Positions 25,368 to 34,107 are shown, numbered from the stretch's first letter. The stretch: DNA of 54,159 nt from Roseomonas sp. GC11 (GCF_024437745.1 NZ_JANFNY010000017.1:1-54159); one strand, 5' to 3'. A program made the numbers and translations. The notes: generated by a model not told the origin, from the letters alone.

Positions 25368-26324
25368 ATGTCGATCGCCTTCGTCTTCCCCGGCCAGGGT
25401 AGCCAGGCCGTCGGCATGGGCCGCGAGCTGGCCGAGGCCTTCGCCCCCGCCCGCGAGGTGTTCGAGGCGGTCGACGAGACGCTGAAGCAGAACCTCTCCC
25501 GCCTCATCTTCGAGGGGCCGGCCGAGGAGCTGACGCTGACCGCCAACACCCAGCCCGCGCTGATGGCCATGAGCCTCGCCGTGCTGCGCGTGCTGGAGAA
25601 GGAAGGCGGGCTGGACCTGAAGGCGCGCGTCGCCCTGGTGGCCGGCCACAGCCTGGGCGAATACAGCGCCCTGGCGGCGGCGGGCAGCCTCGACATCGCG
25701 ACCGCGGCGCGGCTGCTGCGGCTGCGCGGCGAGGCGATGCAGAAGGCGGTGCCCGCCGGCCTCGGCGCCATGGCCGCGCTGCTCGGCGCCGAGATGGCCC
25801 AGGCGCAGGAAATCTGCGCCCGCGCCGCTACTGCCCCCGAGGGCGCGCGCGAGGTGGTCGAGGCCGCCAATGACAATGGCGGCGGGCAGGTGGTGATCTC
25901 CGGCCATCGCGGCGCGGTGGAGCGCGCGGTGGCCCTGGCCAAGGCCGAGGGCATCAAGCGCGCCATGCTGCTGCCGGTCTCCGCCCCCTTCCACTGCTCG
26001 CTGATGGCGCCCGCCGCCGATGCCATGGCCGAGGCCCTGGCCGCGGTGGAGCTGCGCGCGCCGCTGGTGCCGGTGGTGGCCAATGTGACCGCCGCCAAGG
26101 CGACCGACCCGGCCGAGATCCGCGACCTGCTCGTCCGCCAGGTAACGGGCACGGTGCGCTGGCGTGAATGCGTGGCCACCATGACCGGGCTCGGCTGCGA
26201 CCGCTTCATCGAGATCGGCGCCGGCAAGGTGCTGAGCGGGCTGATGAAGCGCCTCGCCCCTGAGGCCCAGGCGATGTCGGTGGGCTCCCCCGCCGAGATC
26301 GAGGCCTTCCTGAAGACGCTCTGA
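25368..26324 (+). CDS. fabD: Malonyl-CoA:ACP transacylase
   Basis: Loads malonyl groups on acyl carrier protein for fatty acid synthesis. 318 residues; the opening FVFPGQGSQAVGMG, nucleophile Ser95 in GHSLGE, and the catalytic His in SAPFHCSLM are all present. The ATG at 25368 is where family similarity begins; the frame extends upstream over the promoter. First gene of fabD-fabG-acpP-fabF, with 14 bases to fabG. Confidence 0.96.
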   Translation: MSIAFVFPGQGSQAVGMGRELAEAFAPAREVFEAVDETLKQNLSRLIFEGPAEELTLTANTQPALMAMSLAVLRVLEKEGGLDLKARVALVAGHSLGEYSALAAAGSLDIATAARLLRLRGEAMQKAVPAGLGAMAALLGAEMAQAQEICARAATAPEGAREVVEAANDNGGGQVVISGHRGAVERAVALAKAEGIKRAMLLPVSAPFHCSLMAPAADAMAEALAAVELRAPLVPVVANVTAAKATDPAEIRDLLVRQVTGTVRWRECVATMTGLGCDRFIEIGAGKVLSGLMKRLAPEAQAMSVGSPAEIEAFLKTL

Positions 26325-26338
26325 GGAGAGCCCGCGCG

Positions 26339-27076
26339 ATGTTCCGACTGGATGGCAAGGTGGCGCTGGTGACGGGCGCCACGGGCGGCATTGGCGCCGC
26401 CATCGCCCGCACGCTGCACCGCCAGGGGGCGAAGGTCGCCCTCTCCGGCACGCGCGAATCGGTGCTGGCCGAGCTGGCGGCCGAGCTGGGGGAGGGCGTC
26501 CTCGTCGCCCCCGCCAACCTCTCCGACCCCGCCGCCCCCGCCGCCCTGGTGGAGCAGGTGGAGGCCGGGCTGGGCCGGCTGGACATCCTGGTCAACAATG
26601 CCGGCTTCACCCGCGATGGCCTGGCCATGCGGATGTCGGACAAGGACTGGGCGGATGTGCTGGAGGTCGATCTGGCCGCCCCCTTCCGCCTCGCCCGCGC
26701 CGCCATGCGCGGCATGATGAAGCGCCGCGCGGGGCGCATCATCTCCATCGCCTCGATCGTCGGCGTGACCGGCAATCCGGGGCAGGCGAATTATTCCGCC
26801 GCCAAGGCCGGGCTGATCGGCATGAGCAAGTCGCTGGCCCAGGAACTGGCCAGCCGCGGCATCACGGTGAACGTGGTGGCGCCGGGCTTCATCCGCACGC
26901 CGATGACCGATGCGCTGAACGCGCAGCAGAAGGAACGGCTGATGGAGCGGATTCCGCTCGGCCGGATGGGCGAGGCCGATGACATTGCCGCGGCGGTGGC
27001 CTATCTGGCCGCTGACGAGGCCAGCTGGGTGACGGGCACCACCCTCCACGTCAATGGCGGGATGGCGATGCCCTGA
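26339..27076 (+). CDS. fabG: 3-oxoacyl-[ACP] reductase
   Basis: NADPH-dependent reductase of the elongation cycle. 245 residues of the classical SDR type: TGATGGIG cofactor loop, NNAG at about 87-90, catalytic Ser139, Tyr152 and Lys156. The position between fabD and acpP makes the FabG assignment secure compared with other SDRs here. The ATG follows a GAGGAGAG ribosome site. Confidence 0.95.
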   Translation: MFRLDGKVALVTGATGGIGAAIARTLHRQGAKVALSGTRESVLAELAAELGEGVLVAPANLSDPAAPAALVEQVEAGLGRLDILVNNAGFTRDGLAMRMSDKDWADVLEVDLAAPFRLARAAMRGMMKRRAGRIISIASIVGVTGNPGQANYSAAKAGLIGMSKSLAQELASRGITVNVVAPGFIRTPMTDALNAQQKERLMERIPLGRMGEADDIAAAVAYLAADEASWVTGTTLHVNGGMAMP

Positions 27077-27232
27077 AACGGGCGGGCCGGGAATCCGTTT
27101 TCCTCGGGTATCAGTTCCCGCGGGAAATCTGTTCCCCGGCCGGCTTCCATGTTAATGCCGCGCGGTCTGAGGCCGGGGATCGTCCCCGGCAGGGCAGCCG
27201 GCAAGCGTCTGCAAGCAGGAGAGACTCGGGCG

Positions 27233-27472
27233 ATGAGCGATACCGCCGAGAAGGTGAAGAAGATCGTTGTCGAGCACCTCGGCGTCGAGGAGGCCAAGGT
27301 GACCGACACCGCCTCCTTCATCGACGACCTGGGCGCCGACAGCCTCGACACGGTCGAGCTGGTGATGGCCTTCGAAGAGGCCTTTGGCGTCGAGATCCCG
27401 GACGATGCGGCCGAGAAGATCACGACCGTCAAGGACGCGATCGACTACATCGAGGCGCAGAAGGCCGCCTGA
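27233..27472 (+). CDS. acpP: Acyl carrier protein
   Basis: 79-residue acidic four-helix carrier; Ser37 in [12 protein letters not shown] receives the phosphopantetheine arm. The start is the ATG at 27233 after GCAGGAGAG. The 156-base gap to fabG holds a perfect 12-base palindrome TTCCCGCGGGAA (27115-27126), suggesting separate control or an extra promoter, as is common for acpP. Confidence 0.97.
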   Translation: MSDTAEKVKKIVVEHLGVEEAKVTDTASFIDDLGADSLDTVELVMAFEEAFGVEIPDDAAEKITTVKDAIDYIEAQKAA

Positions 27473-27521
27473 AGGCCTTCCCTCCGCGCCACCTTTGCGT
27501 ACGCCCTTGGGGAGATAACGC

Positions 27522-28805
27522 GTGTTCGGTTCTCTGACGACGCCGCGCCGCGTCGTCGTCACCGGGATGGGCATTGCCTGCCCGCTTGGCGTCGGCGTCG
27601 CGAATGTGTGGCAGCGGATGCTGGCGGGCGAGAGCGGCATTGGCCCGATCAGCCTGTTCGATGCCAAGGACCTGCCGGCGCGGATCGCCGGTGAGGTCCC
27701 GGCCGGTTCCAAGGCCGAGGGGAAGCTCGAATTCAACGAGTGGATCCCGGTCAAGGACCAGAAAAAGATGGACCGCTTCATCCAGTTCGCCCTCGTGGCG
27801 GCGACGGAAGCGGTCGAGGACTCCGGCTGGGTGCCCGAGTCGGAGGACGAGAAGAACGCCACCGGCGTGATGATCGGCTCCGGCATCGGCGGCCTGCCGA
27901 CCATCGCCGAGAATGCCCAGCTCGTGGCCCAGGGCAAGGCGCGGCGGCTCTCGCCCTTCTTCATTCCCTCCGCCCTGATCAACCTGGCCTCCGGCCATGT
28001 CTCGATCAAATACGGCTTCAAGGGCCCGAACCACGCCGTGGTCACGGCCTGCGCCACCGGCGTCCACGCGCTGGGCGACGCGGCGCGCCTCATCGCGCTC
28101 GGCGATGCCGATGTGATGGTGGCCGGCGGGGCCGAGGCGGCGATCTGCGACATCGGCATGGCCGGCTTCTGTGCCGCCCGCGCCCTGTCCACCGGCTTCA
28201 ACGACACCCCCACCGCCGGCTCCCGCCCCTGGGATGCCGACCGGGACGGCTTCGTCATGGGCGAGGGCGCGGGCGTCATGGTGCTCGAGGAGTACGAGCA
28301 CGCGAAGAAGCGCGGCGCCAAGATCTATGGCGAGGTGATCGGCTACGGCATGTCCGGCGACGCCTACCACATCACCGCCCCGGCGGAGGGCCATGATGGC
28401 GCCTACCGGGCGATGAAGGCGGCGCTGAGGAGTGCCGGGCTCACGCCGGACCAGATCCAGTACGTCAATGCCCACGGCACCTCGACGCCGATGGGGGACG
28501 ACCTGGAGCTGGAAGCGGTCGAGCGCATGTTCGGCGATGCGGCGAAGGGCCTCGCCATGTCCTCCACCAAGTCGGCCACCGGGCATCTGCTCGGCGCGGC
28601 GGGCGCGGTCGAGGGCATCTTCTCCATCCTGGCGCTGCGCGACCAGGTGGCGCCGCCGACGCTGAACCTGCACAAGCCCTCGAAGGAGAGCGTGGTGGAC
28701 CGCGTGGCGCTGGAAGCCCAGCCCCGCAGGATCGAGGTCGCGCTGTCCAACAGCTTCGGCTTCGGTGGCACCAACGCCTCCATCCTGTTCCGCAAGGCGC
28801 CCTGA
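27522..28805 (+). CDS. fabF: 3-oxoacyl-[ACP] synthase II
   Basis: Condensing enzyme of fatty acid elongation. 427 residues with the Cys-His-His triad: Cys177 in VVTACATGVHAL, His in VNAHGTSTPMGD, and the Lys/His pair in STKSATGHLLGAAG. The GTG start at 27522 is preceded by GGGGAGA and gives the family opening RRVVVTGMGIACPLG. It lies 49 bases after acpP. Confidence 0.96.
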   Translation: MFGSLTTPRRVVVTGMGIACPLGVGVANVWQRMLAGESGIGPISLFDAKDLPARIAGEVPAGSKAEGKLEFNEWIPVKDQKKMDRFIQFALVAATEAVEDSGWVPESEDEKNATGVMIGSGIGGLPTIAENAQLVAQGKARRLSPFFIPSALINLASGHVSIKYGFKGPNHAVVTACATGVHALGDAARLIALGDADVMVAGGAEAAICDIGMAGFCAARALSTGFNDTPTAGSRPWDADRDGFVMGEGAGVMVLEEYEHAKKRGAKIYGEVIGYGMSGDAYHITAPAEGHDGAYRAMKAALRSAGLTPDQIQYVNAHGTSTPMGDDLELEAVERMFGDAAKGLAMSSTKSATGHLLGAAGAVEGIFSILALRDQVAPPTLNLHKPSKESVVDRVALEAQPRRIEVALSNSFGFGGTNASILFRKAP

Positions 28806-28937
28806 GGCCCCTTCGCGGCAGCGCCTGCGGAAGCGTGACTGGCCGGGGGGCTGCGAGGCCCCCCGTGCCCTCCCATCTCTCCCGCCGTGGAGGGCAAGGC
28901 TCCCCGGCCTTCGCCCGGCACTGACAAAGGCGGATTG

Positions 28938-29909
28938 ATGCGCAGATTTCTCCTGGCGGCCTGTGCCCTGGTCCTGCTGGCCGGTGGCGGCGGCGCCTGG
29001 TGGGCGCGGGAGCACTATCTCTCCCCCGGCCCCTTGCCCCAGCCGGCCGCCATCGTGGTCGAGCGCGGCGGCACCGACACCATCGCCCGGACCCTGGCCG
29101 AACGCGGCGCCCTGCGGGAGCCCTGGCTGTTCCCCGCCGCCGTCTGGCTGACGCGCGGGGAGGGGCCGCTGCGCGCGGGCGAATATCTCTTCCCGGCCGG
29201 GGCCTCGCTGCGCGAGGTGCTGGAGGTGCTGCGCAGCGCCCGCCCGGTGCAGCGCCGCCTCACCCTGCCCGAGGGGCTGACCGCCCGGCAGATGGCCGCG
29301 CTGATCACCCAGGCGGAGGGGATGGCGGGCGACACCCCGGCCTTCGGCGAGGGCGAGCTGCTGCCCGAGACCTATGCCTATCAATGGGGTGACAGCCGCG
29401 CCGCGCTGGTGCGCCGCGCCGGGGTGGCGATGCGCGAGACGCTGGAGCGGCTGTGGAAGGAGCGGGCGGAGGGCCTGCCCCTCGCCTCGGCGCGCGATGC
29501 GCTGGTGCTGGCCTCGATCGTCGAGCGCGAGACGGGGGTGAGGGAGGAGCGTGCCCGCGTCGCCGGGGTGTTCCTCAACCGGCTGCGGCGCGGCATGCCG
29601 CTGCAGTCGGACCCGACGGTGGCCTATGCGGCGGCGGAGGGCGGCACGCTGGACCGCCCCCTGACGCGGGCGGACCTGGACCGCGACCACCCCTTCAACA
29701 CCTACCGCAACCGCGGGCTGCCGCCGGGGCCGATCGCCAGCCCGGGGGTGGAGGCGCTGCGCGCCGTGCTCCAGCCCGCCGCCACCGAGGATCTCTATTT
29801 CGTGGCGGATGGCAGCGGGGGGCACGCCTTCGCCCGCACGCTGGAGGAGCATAACCGCAACGTTGCCCGCTGGCGCGCCATCGAGCGGCAGCGGAGCCGA
29901 AGTGAGTAA
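28938..29909 (+). CDS. mltG: Endolytic murein transglycosylase MltG
   Basis: Membrane-anchored lytic transglycosylase that trims nascent glycan strands. 323 residues: N-terminal signal anchor (about 3-21), a LysM-like region, and the catalytic domain with Glu196 in ASIVERETG (equivalent to E. coli Glu218) and LQSDPTVAYA, NTYRNRGLPPGPIASPG (parts). The gap to fabF has a hairpin of six G and six C (28845-28864) without a T run. In relatives yicC-gmk often follow directly; here they are 3.3 kb away. Confidence 0.93.
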   Translation: MRRFLLAACALVLLAGGGGAWWAREHYLSPGPLPQPAAIVVERGGTDTIARTLAERGALREPWLFPAAVWLTRGEGPLRAGEYLFPAGASLREVLEVLRSARPVQRRLTLPEGLTARQMAALITQAEGMAGDTPAFGEGELLPETYAYQWGDSRAALVRRAGVAMRETLERLWKERAEGLPLASARDALVLASIVERETGVREERARVAGVFLNRLRRGMPLQSDPTVAYAAAEGGTLDRPLTRADLDRDHPFNTYRNRGLPPGPIASPGVEALRAVLQPAATEDLYFVADGSGGHAFARTLEEHNRNVARWRAIERQRSRSE

Positions 29910-29913
29910 AGCG

Positions 29914-30070
29914 CCGGGGGAACTGAGTTCCCCCGGACCCCCACATTCGTTGGAGCTTTACTGAACGCGGGGTCCGGGGTGGCCGTGCCACCCCGGCCGG
30001 AGGGTCTGGGAGGGCGGAGCCCTCCCAGGGACAGAGCAAGCTGGGTCTGGGAGGGCGGAGCCCTCCCAGG
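29914..30070. repeat. GC-rich intergenic hairpin repeat, copy B5
   Basis: Fills the gap between convergent mltG and the ChaC-like gene, 4 and 3 bases from their stops. It holds a hairpin CCGGGGGAACT / AGTTCCCCCGG (29914-29936), the GGGGTCCGGGGTGGCC module shared with copy B1, and two copies of a 26-base unit (30004-30029, 30045-30070) with arms CTGGGAGGGC / GCCCTCCCAG. Confidence 0.85.
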
Positions 30071-30073
30071 AGG

Positions 30074-30817
30074 CTAGCGCTCCTGCGCGGTCTGCACGGC
30101 CTGGGCCAGATGCTCGATCAGCGGGTCCGTGATGTGGAGCTGGCGCAGCCCCTCGCGTGTGTTGAACAGGTATTCCGCCGCGCTGCCGAGTTCGCCGCGC
30201 GCGGTGGCGAGGCGGCGGACCACCTCCGGCTCCGGCAGGTCGGCATATTGCGGGGCGGCGGTGTTGATGACGAAGGCGATGCCGTGGCCGAAGACCTGGC
30301 CATCCTCGCCGAGCAGGGGCATCCAGCGCGGGATATAGGCGCCGGTCAGCATCTCCCGCTGCCAGATCAGGGAGAGTTCCTCCACCAGCGCCTCATCCGG
30401 CAGGCGGAAGGCGACGCCCTCGCAACTGCCGCCCGCATCCAGCGCCAGGACGAGGCCGGGATTCTCCGGCGAGCCGCGCCCGACCGGGGTGGAGAGGCAG
30501 AAATGCCGCCGCCAGCCCTCGATGCGGGCGCGCCGGCTCTCGGCATAGAGGATGGTGGGGTTCCAGATCAGCGAGCCATAGCCGAAGAGCCAGACATGCG
30601 CCGCCCCTTCGGGCCGCGTCGCCAGGGTGTGGCGGAGGGAGGCGGCGCGCTCGGCTTCGGTCAGCAGGGGCAGGTCGGCGCGCTCGCGCACCATGCGGTC
30701 CACCGCGCCGCTGCGCAGCGACTCGCGGGAGAGCAGGTCCGGCGCGGCGGGGCCTTCCGCCGCGAGGGCGGCTTCCCCGGCGAGCGGGGCGGGGGGGAGT
30801 TTCTCAGGGTCGGCCAA
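30074..30817 (-). CDS. ChaC-like gamma-glutamylcyclotransferase
   Basis: Expected to cleave glutathione to 5-oxoproline and Cys-Gly. 247 residues; the substrate-binding motif WLFGYGSLIWNP lies near residue 75, followed by RIEGWRRHFCL and EGVAFRLPDE, the usual ChaC order, and a helical C terminus ending in REGLRQLHITD. I chose the TTG at 30817 because GGAGG lies six bases upstream; no ATG fits. It lies 100 bases downstream of rcnA on the same strand, so it may be co-transcribed with the metal efflux genes. Confidence 0.85.
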   Translation of the reverse strand: MADPEKLPPAPLAGEAALAAEGPAAPDLLSRESLRSGAVDRMVRERADLPLLTEAERAASLRHTLATRPEGAAHVWLFGYGSLIWNPTILYAESRRARIEGWRRHFCLSTPVGRGSPENPGLVLALDAGGSCEGVAFRLPDEALVEELSLIWQREMLTGAYIPRWMPLLGEDGQVFGHGIAFVINTAAPQYADLPEPEVVRRLATARGELGSAAEYLFNTREGLRQLHITDPLIEHLAQAVQTAQER

Positions 30818-30917
30818 GCCGCGCCTCCGGTGGGGAGCGAAAGCCGGGATATGCCAGCAAAACCACCCCCCCTGGAACCGCCGGCGGTGCCGGTGCCGGG
30901 ATTTCTTTGCGGGTGTG

Positions 30918-31973
30918 TCAGGCGAGGGCGGCCCAGCCGCTCCAGCCCATGTAGAGGCCAACCAGCAGGATGAGCGCGGCCGAGGCATAGGGGGCGCGGG
31001 CGGCCACGCGGTCGAAAAGGCCGGACCAGTGGCGCCCGGCCTGCCGCACGCCCACCGCCGCGGCCACGCCGACCGTGACCATCACCGCCGCGAGGCCGAT
31101 GGAAAAGCCCGTCACCAGCGTGGCGCCCAGGGCGAATTCGCGCAGTTGCAGGCAGAGCAGCAGCACGGTGATGGCGGCGGGGCAGGGGATCAGCCCGCCG
31201 GTCAGGCCGAAGAGGGCGATCTGTGGCGTTGTCACCGCGCGGCCGGCGAAGCGGCGCTCGATCTCGGCGGCATGGGCGCGGGCATGGGCGTCGCCGGCCC
31301 CGTGCTCCTCGCCGTGGTGGTGATCGTCTTCGGCGAAGGCGAGGCGGTGCGGGGCCTCGCCGGGGGCCAGGCGCAGCAGGGCGGTGAAGGCGTGGGGCTC
31401 CGGGATTTCCTCGCGCGATTCGAGGAAGGCGCCGCGCGCGGTGAAGGTGAAGCCCTGCCGCGTGCCATCCGGGCGCAGGGTCTCCAGCGTGATGCCCTGG
31501 GGCGGGCGGCGCGTGTGCAGGCGCCAGCGCGGGGGGACGCCGTCCTCGAAGATCTCCAGGGTGAGTTCGCCCTCCGGCGTGGGGATGTGGTGGTAGGCGG
31601 CGTGGTGATGGTGAGGGTCCCGCTGGTCCTGGTCCTGGCGGATGCGCCGGAGCATCCACAGCGCCACGCCGATGACGATGAGGCCGGAGGCGAGCTGGAA
31701 ATAGGGCTCGGCCGTGGCGGCGTCGAAGCGCCCGGCATAGTGCAGGCCGAGCAGGGCGACGACCCAGACCACCAGCGTGTGGGAGAAGGCCGCCGCGAGG
31801 CCGAGCAGCACGGCCTGCCCGATGCTGCCGCGGATGGCGATGATGAAGGCGGCCATCATGGTCTTGGAGTGCCCTGGCTCCAGCCCGTGCAGCGCGCCGA
31901 GCAGGATGGCGGAGGGGATGAAGAGCCAGGCATGGGCGCTGCCTTCCCGCAGCAGGTCGGCGAAGCCGGTCAT
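30918..31973 (-). CDS. rcnA: Nickel/cobalt efflux protein, RcnA/NicO family
   Basis: Inner-membrane exporter of Ni(II)/Co(II). 351 residues: three N-terminal helices with the family motif HGLEPGHSKTMM (about 29-40), a long hydrophilic loop with His clusters (PHHHHAAYHH and DDHHHGEEHG) likely to bind metal, then C-terminal helices with GGLIPCPAAITVLL. It begins 10 bases after rcnR, so it is regulated with it. Loop size and His clusters match RcnA better than nickel importers of the NiCoT type. Confidence 0.9.
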   Translation of the reverse strand: MTGFADLLREGSAHAWLFIPSAILLGALHGLEPGHSKTMMAAFIIAIRGSIGQAVLLGLAAAFSHTLVVWVVALLGLHYAGRFDAATAEPYFQLASGLIVIGVALWMLRRIRQDQDQRDPHHHHAAYHHIPTPEGELTLEIFEDGVPPRWRLHTRRPPQGITLETLRPDGTRQGFTFTARGAFLESREEIPEPHAFTALLRLAPGEAPHRLAFAEDDHHHGEEHGAGDAHARAHAAEIERRFAGRAVTTPQIALFGLTGGLIPCPAAITVLLLCLQLREFALGATLVTGFSIGLAAVMVTVGVAAAVGVRQAGRHWSGLFDRVAARAPYASAALILLVGLYMGWSGWAALA

Positions 31974-31983
31974 GGCCTGTCCC

Positions 31984-32262
31984 TCACTTCAGATAGCTGC
32001 GGATGACGTCGAGGAGTTCCTCGGTGGCGTTTTCGTCGAGGGCGCCGGGGTGGCGTTCGGGGTCCACGAGGTGGTGGCGGATGTGGTCCTCGACGACCTC
32101 GCCCATCAGCCCGGCGAGGGCGCCGCGGGCGGCGGCGAGGAGGTGCATCACCTTGTCACAGCCCTCCTCCGCTTCCAGCGCGCGCTCGACGGCCTCGATC
32201 TGCCCGCGCAGGCGGCGGGTGCGGGCGAGGAGCTTCTGTTTCCCGTGAATCGTGTGCGTCAT
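31984..32262 (-). CDS. rcnR: Metal-sensing repressor RcnR (CsoR/RcnR family)
   Basis: 92-residue all-helical repressor that releases DNA on binding Ni(II)/Co(II). The RcnR fingerprint is complete: His3 in MTHTIH, Cys35, His60 and His64; FrmR-type proteins would have Glu at 64 and CsoR-type a different set. The C terminus LLDVIRSYLK is also family-typical. The ATG at 32262 touches the operator-like palindrome, leaving no room for a ribosome site, so the mRNA may be leaderless. Confidence 0.92.
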   Translation of the reverse strand: MTHTIHGKQKLLARTRRLRGQIEAVERALEAEEGCDKVMHLLAAARGALAGLMGEVVEDHIRHHLVDPERHPGALDENATEELLDVIRSYLK

Positions 32263-32295
32263 GCCTATAGCATAGGGGGGGTAGGGTATATAGGC
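32263..32295. promoter_or_regulatory. Predicted RcnR operator
   Basis: Inverted repeat GCCTATA ... TATAGGC around a seven-G tract (32274-32281 region: ATAGGGGGGGTAGGG). G/C tracts flanked by AT-rich inverted repeats are the known target type of RcnR/DmeR/CsoR-like repressors. It is immediately adjacent to the rcnR start codon. Confidence 0.75.
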
Positions 32296-32309
32296 CGAGT
32301 GTTTTCTGC

Positions 32310-32366
32310 CGGGAGGTCCAGGAACCTCAGGTTCCTGGTGGGGGTCCAGGGGGCGAAGCCCCCTGG
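32310..32366. repeat. GC-rich intergenic hairpin repeat, copy B6
   Basis: Two hairpins: 32318-32338 (CCAGGAACCT / AGGTTCCTGG) and 32346-32366 (CCAGGGGGC / GCCCCCTGG), 7 bases from the stop of the following SDR gene. The same two modules, slightly diverged, form the end of copy B4. Confidence 0.85.
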
Positions 32367-32373
32367 CTTTTCT

Positions 32374-33162
32374 TCAGCTTCCCTGTCGCGGCTTGGCGGG
32401 CAGGCGGCTTGCCGCCCAGGCGCGCAGCCCGAGGGGGAGGGCCCCGGCGATGCGGGCCATGGCGTAGGTCGGCCAGGGATAGGCGATGCGCGTCCTGCCC
32501 TTTTTGAGACCCTCCACCGTCCTCCTGGCGGCTTCTTCCGGTTCCATCATGAAGGGCATGGGGAATTCGTTCACCGCCGTCATCGGCGTGCGGATATAGC
32601 CCGGGCAGATGGCATGCAGGCGCAGGCCGCGGGCGCGTTCCGTGGCATCGGTGGCCTCGGCCCAGCGCTGGATGGCGGCCTTGCTGGCGCAATAGGCGGC
32701 GGCGCCGGGGGCGGCGACGAAGGCCGCCACCGAGGCCACCACGCCGACGCGCCCGCGCACCCCATCCGCCCCCGCCGGCTGGAGGGCCATTGTTTCCAGG
32801 GCCGGCAGGGCGGTGTTGAGCACCCCCTGCACATTGGTCTCGAAGATGGCGCGCACCTGGGCCGCCGGCTCGGACTGGCCGCCGGTGCCGCCGGAGATGC
32901 CGGCATTGGCCAGCAGCAGGTCCAGCCCCTCCATCCCGCTGATCCAGGCGGCGCAGGCGGCGGCGTCGCGCACATCCAGCACCGTCCCGGCCACCGTGGC
33001 GCCCTGGGCGCGGCAGGCCTCGACACTGCCGGCGAGCCGCGCCGCGTCGCGCCCCGCCAGGTGCAGCACCGCCCCCGGCGTGGCGCAGGCCAGCGCCAGG
33101 GCCCGCCCCAGGCCGGAGGAGGCGCCGGTGATGGCGATGCGTCGCCAGGGAATGTTCGCCAT
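32374..33162 (-). CDS. SDR family oxidoreductase
   Basis: 262-residue short-chain dehydrogenase with cofactor motif TGASSGLG (near residue 13), LLANAG, catalytic Ser in VVASVAAF, and YCASK. The segment GYIRTPMTAVN follows, as in classical SDRs, and a hydrophobic C terminus (PTYAMARIAGALPLGLRAWAAS) may associate with the membrane. The substrate is unknown. The start at 33162 (MANIPWRRIAITG) is preferred; an ATG nine bases upstream is possible. It is divergent from yicC with 39 bases between. Confidence 0.85.
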   Translation of the reverse strand: MANIPWRRIAITGASSGLGRALALACATPGAVLHLAGRDAARLAGSVEACRAQGATVAGTVLDVRDAAACAAWISGMEGLDLLLANAGISGGTGGQSEPAAQVRAIFETNVQGVLNTALPALETMALQPAGADGVRGRVGVVASVAAFVAAPGAAAYCASKAAIQRWAEATDATERARGLRLHAICPGYIRTPMTAVNEFPMPFMMEPEEAARRTVEGLKKGRTRIAYPWPTYAMARIAGALPLGLRAWAASRLPAKPRQGS

Positions 33163-33201
33163 GCCTTGCATCCTGTGGCCGAGGGGCAGAGAAGGCGCCG
33201 C

Positions 33202-34107
33202 ATGGCCCTCTCTTCGATGACCGGATTTGCCCGCGCCGCGGGCACCCTGCCGGATGGCACGGGTTACGTGTGGGAACTGCGCAGCGTCAACGGGCGCGGC
33301 CTGGATGTGCGGCTGCGCCTGCCCGCCGGGATGGACCGGCTGGAGGCGCCGCTGCGCGAGGCGACCACCGCCCGCTTCCGGCGCGGCAACATCTCCGCCA
33401 CGCTGACGCTGAAGCGGGAGGAGCGGGCGCCGCGCCTCGCCCCCGACCCGGCGGCGCTGGAGCAGGCGCTGGCCCTGGTGCTCTCGGTGGCGGCGCGGAT
33501 TCCGGGCTGCCCGCCGCCGCGCGCCGAGTCGGTGCTGGCCCTGCCCGGCGTGCTGCGCCCCGCCACCGCCGCCGCGACGCCCGAGCAGGCGGAGGCCGAG
33601 GAGGCCGCGCAGCAGGCCGCGCTCGCCGCCGCCTATGCCGGGGCGCTCGAGTCGCTCGCCGCCTCCCGCCAGTCCGAGGGGGAGAAGCTGGACGCCATCC
33701 TGGGCGCGCTGCTGGACGAGATCGCGGCGCTGCGCGCGGCCGCGCTGGCCGAGGCGGCGCGCCAGCCCGCCGCCCACCGCGCCCGCCTGACCGCCGCCCT
33801 GGCCGAACTGCTGGAGGGCGAGAGCCGCGTGCCGGAGGAAAGGCTGGCCGCCGAGGTGGCGCTGCTGGCCCAGAAATCCGATGTGCGGGAGGAGCTGGAC
33901 CGGCTCGGCGCGCATCTGGAGGCGGCGCGCGCCCTGCTGGCCAGCGGCGAGGCGGTGGGCCGGCGGCTGGAATTCCTCACCCAGGAATTCGGGCGCGAGG
34001 CCAATACGCTGGGCGCCAAATCGGCCTCCCTGGCGCTGACGCGCCATTCCCTCGACCTCAAGGCCGCCATCGAGCGGCTGCGCGAGCAGGCGGCGAACAT
34101 CGAATGA
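33202..34107 (+). CDS. yicC: YicC family endoribonuclease
   Basis: 301 residues; N-terminal signature SSMTGFARAAG, then SVNGRGLDVRLRLPAG and the C-terminal domain with GRRLEFLTQEFGREANTLGAKSAS (in parts). YicC in E. coli is an endoribonuclease linked to small-RNA turnover. It is 5' of gmk with a four-base overlap (ATGA), the usual neighbour. The frame is open far upstream through antisense sequence; the ATG at 33202 is the family start. Confidence 0.92.
   Translation: MALSSMTGFARAAGTLPDGTGYVWELRSVNGRGLDVRLRLPAGMDRLEAPLREATTARFRRGNISATLTLKREERAPRLAPDPAALEQALALVLSVAARIPGCPPPRAESVLALPGVLRPATAAATPEQAEAEEAAQQAALAAAYAGALESLAASRQSEGEKLDAILGALLDEIAALRAAALAEAARQPAAHRARLTAALAELLEGESRVPEERLAAEVALLAQKSDVREELDRLGAHLEAARALLASGEAVGRRLEFLTQEFGREANTLGAKSASLALTRHSLDLKAAIERLREQAANIE

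Noticed and set aside
28845..28864. G6/C6 hairpin after fabF as a terminator
   Set aside because: No T run follows and mltG continues on the same strand; at most a weak attenuator.
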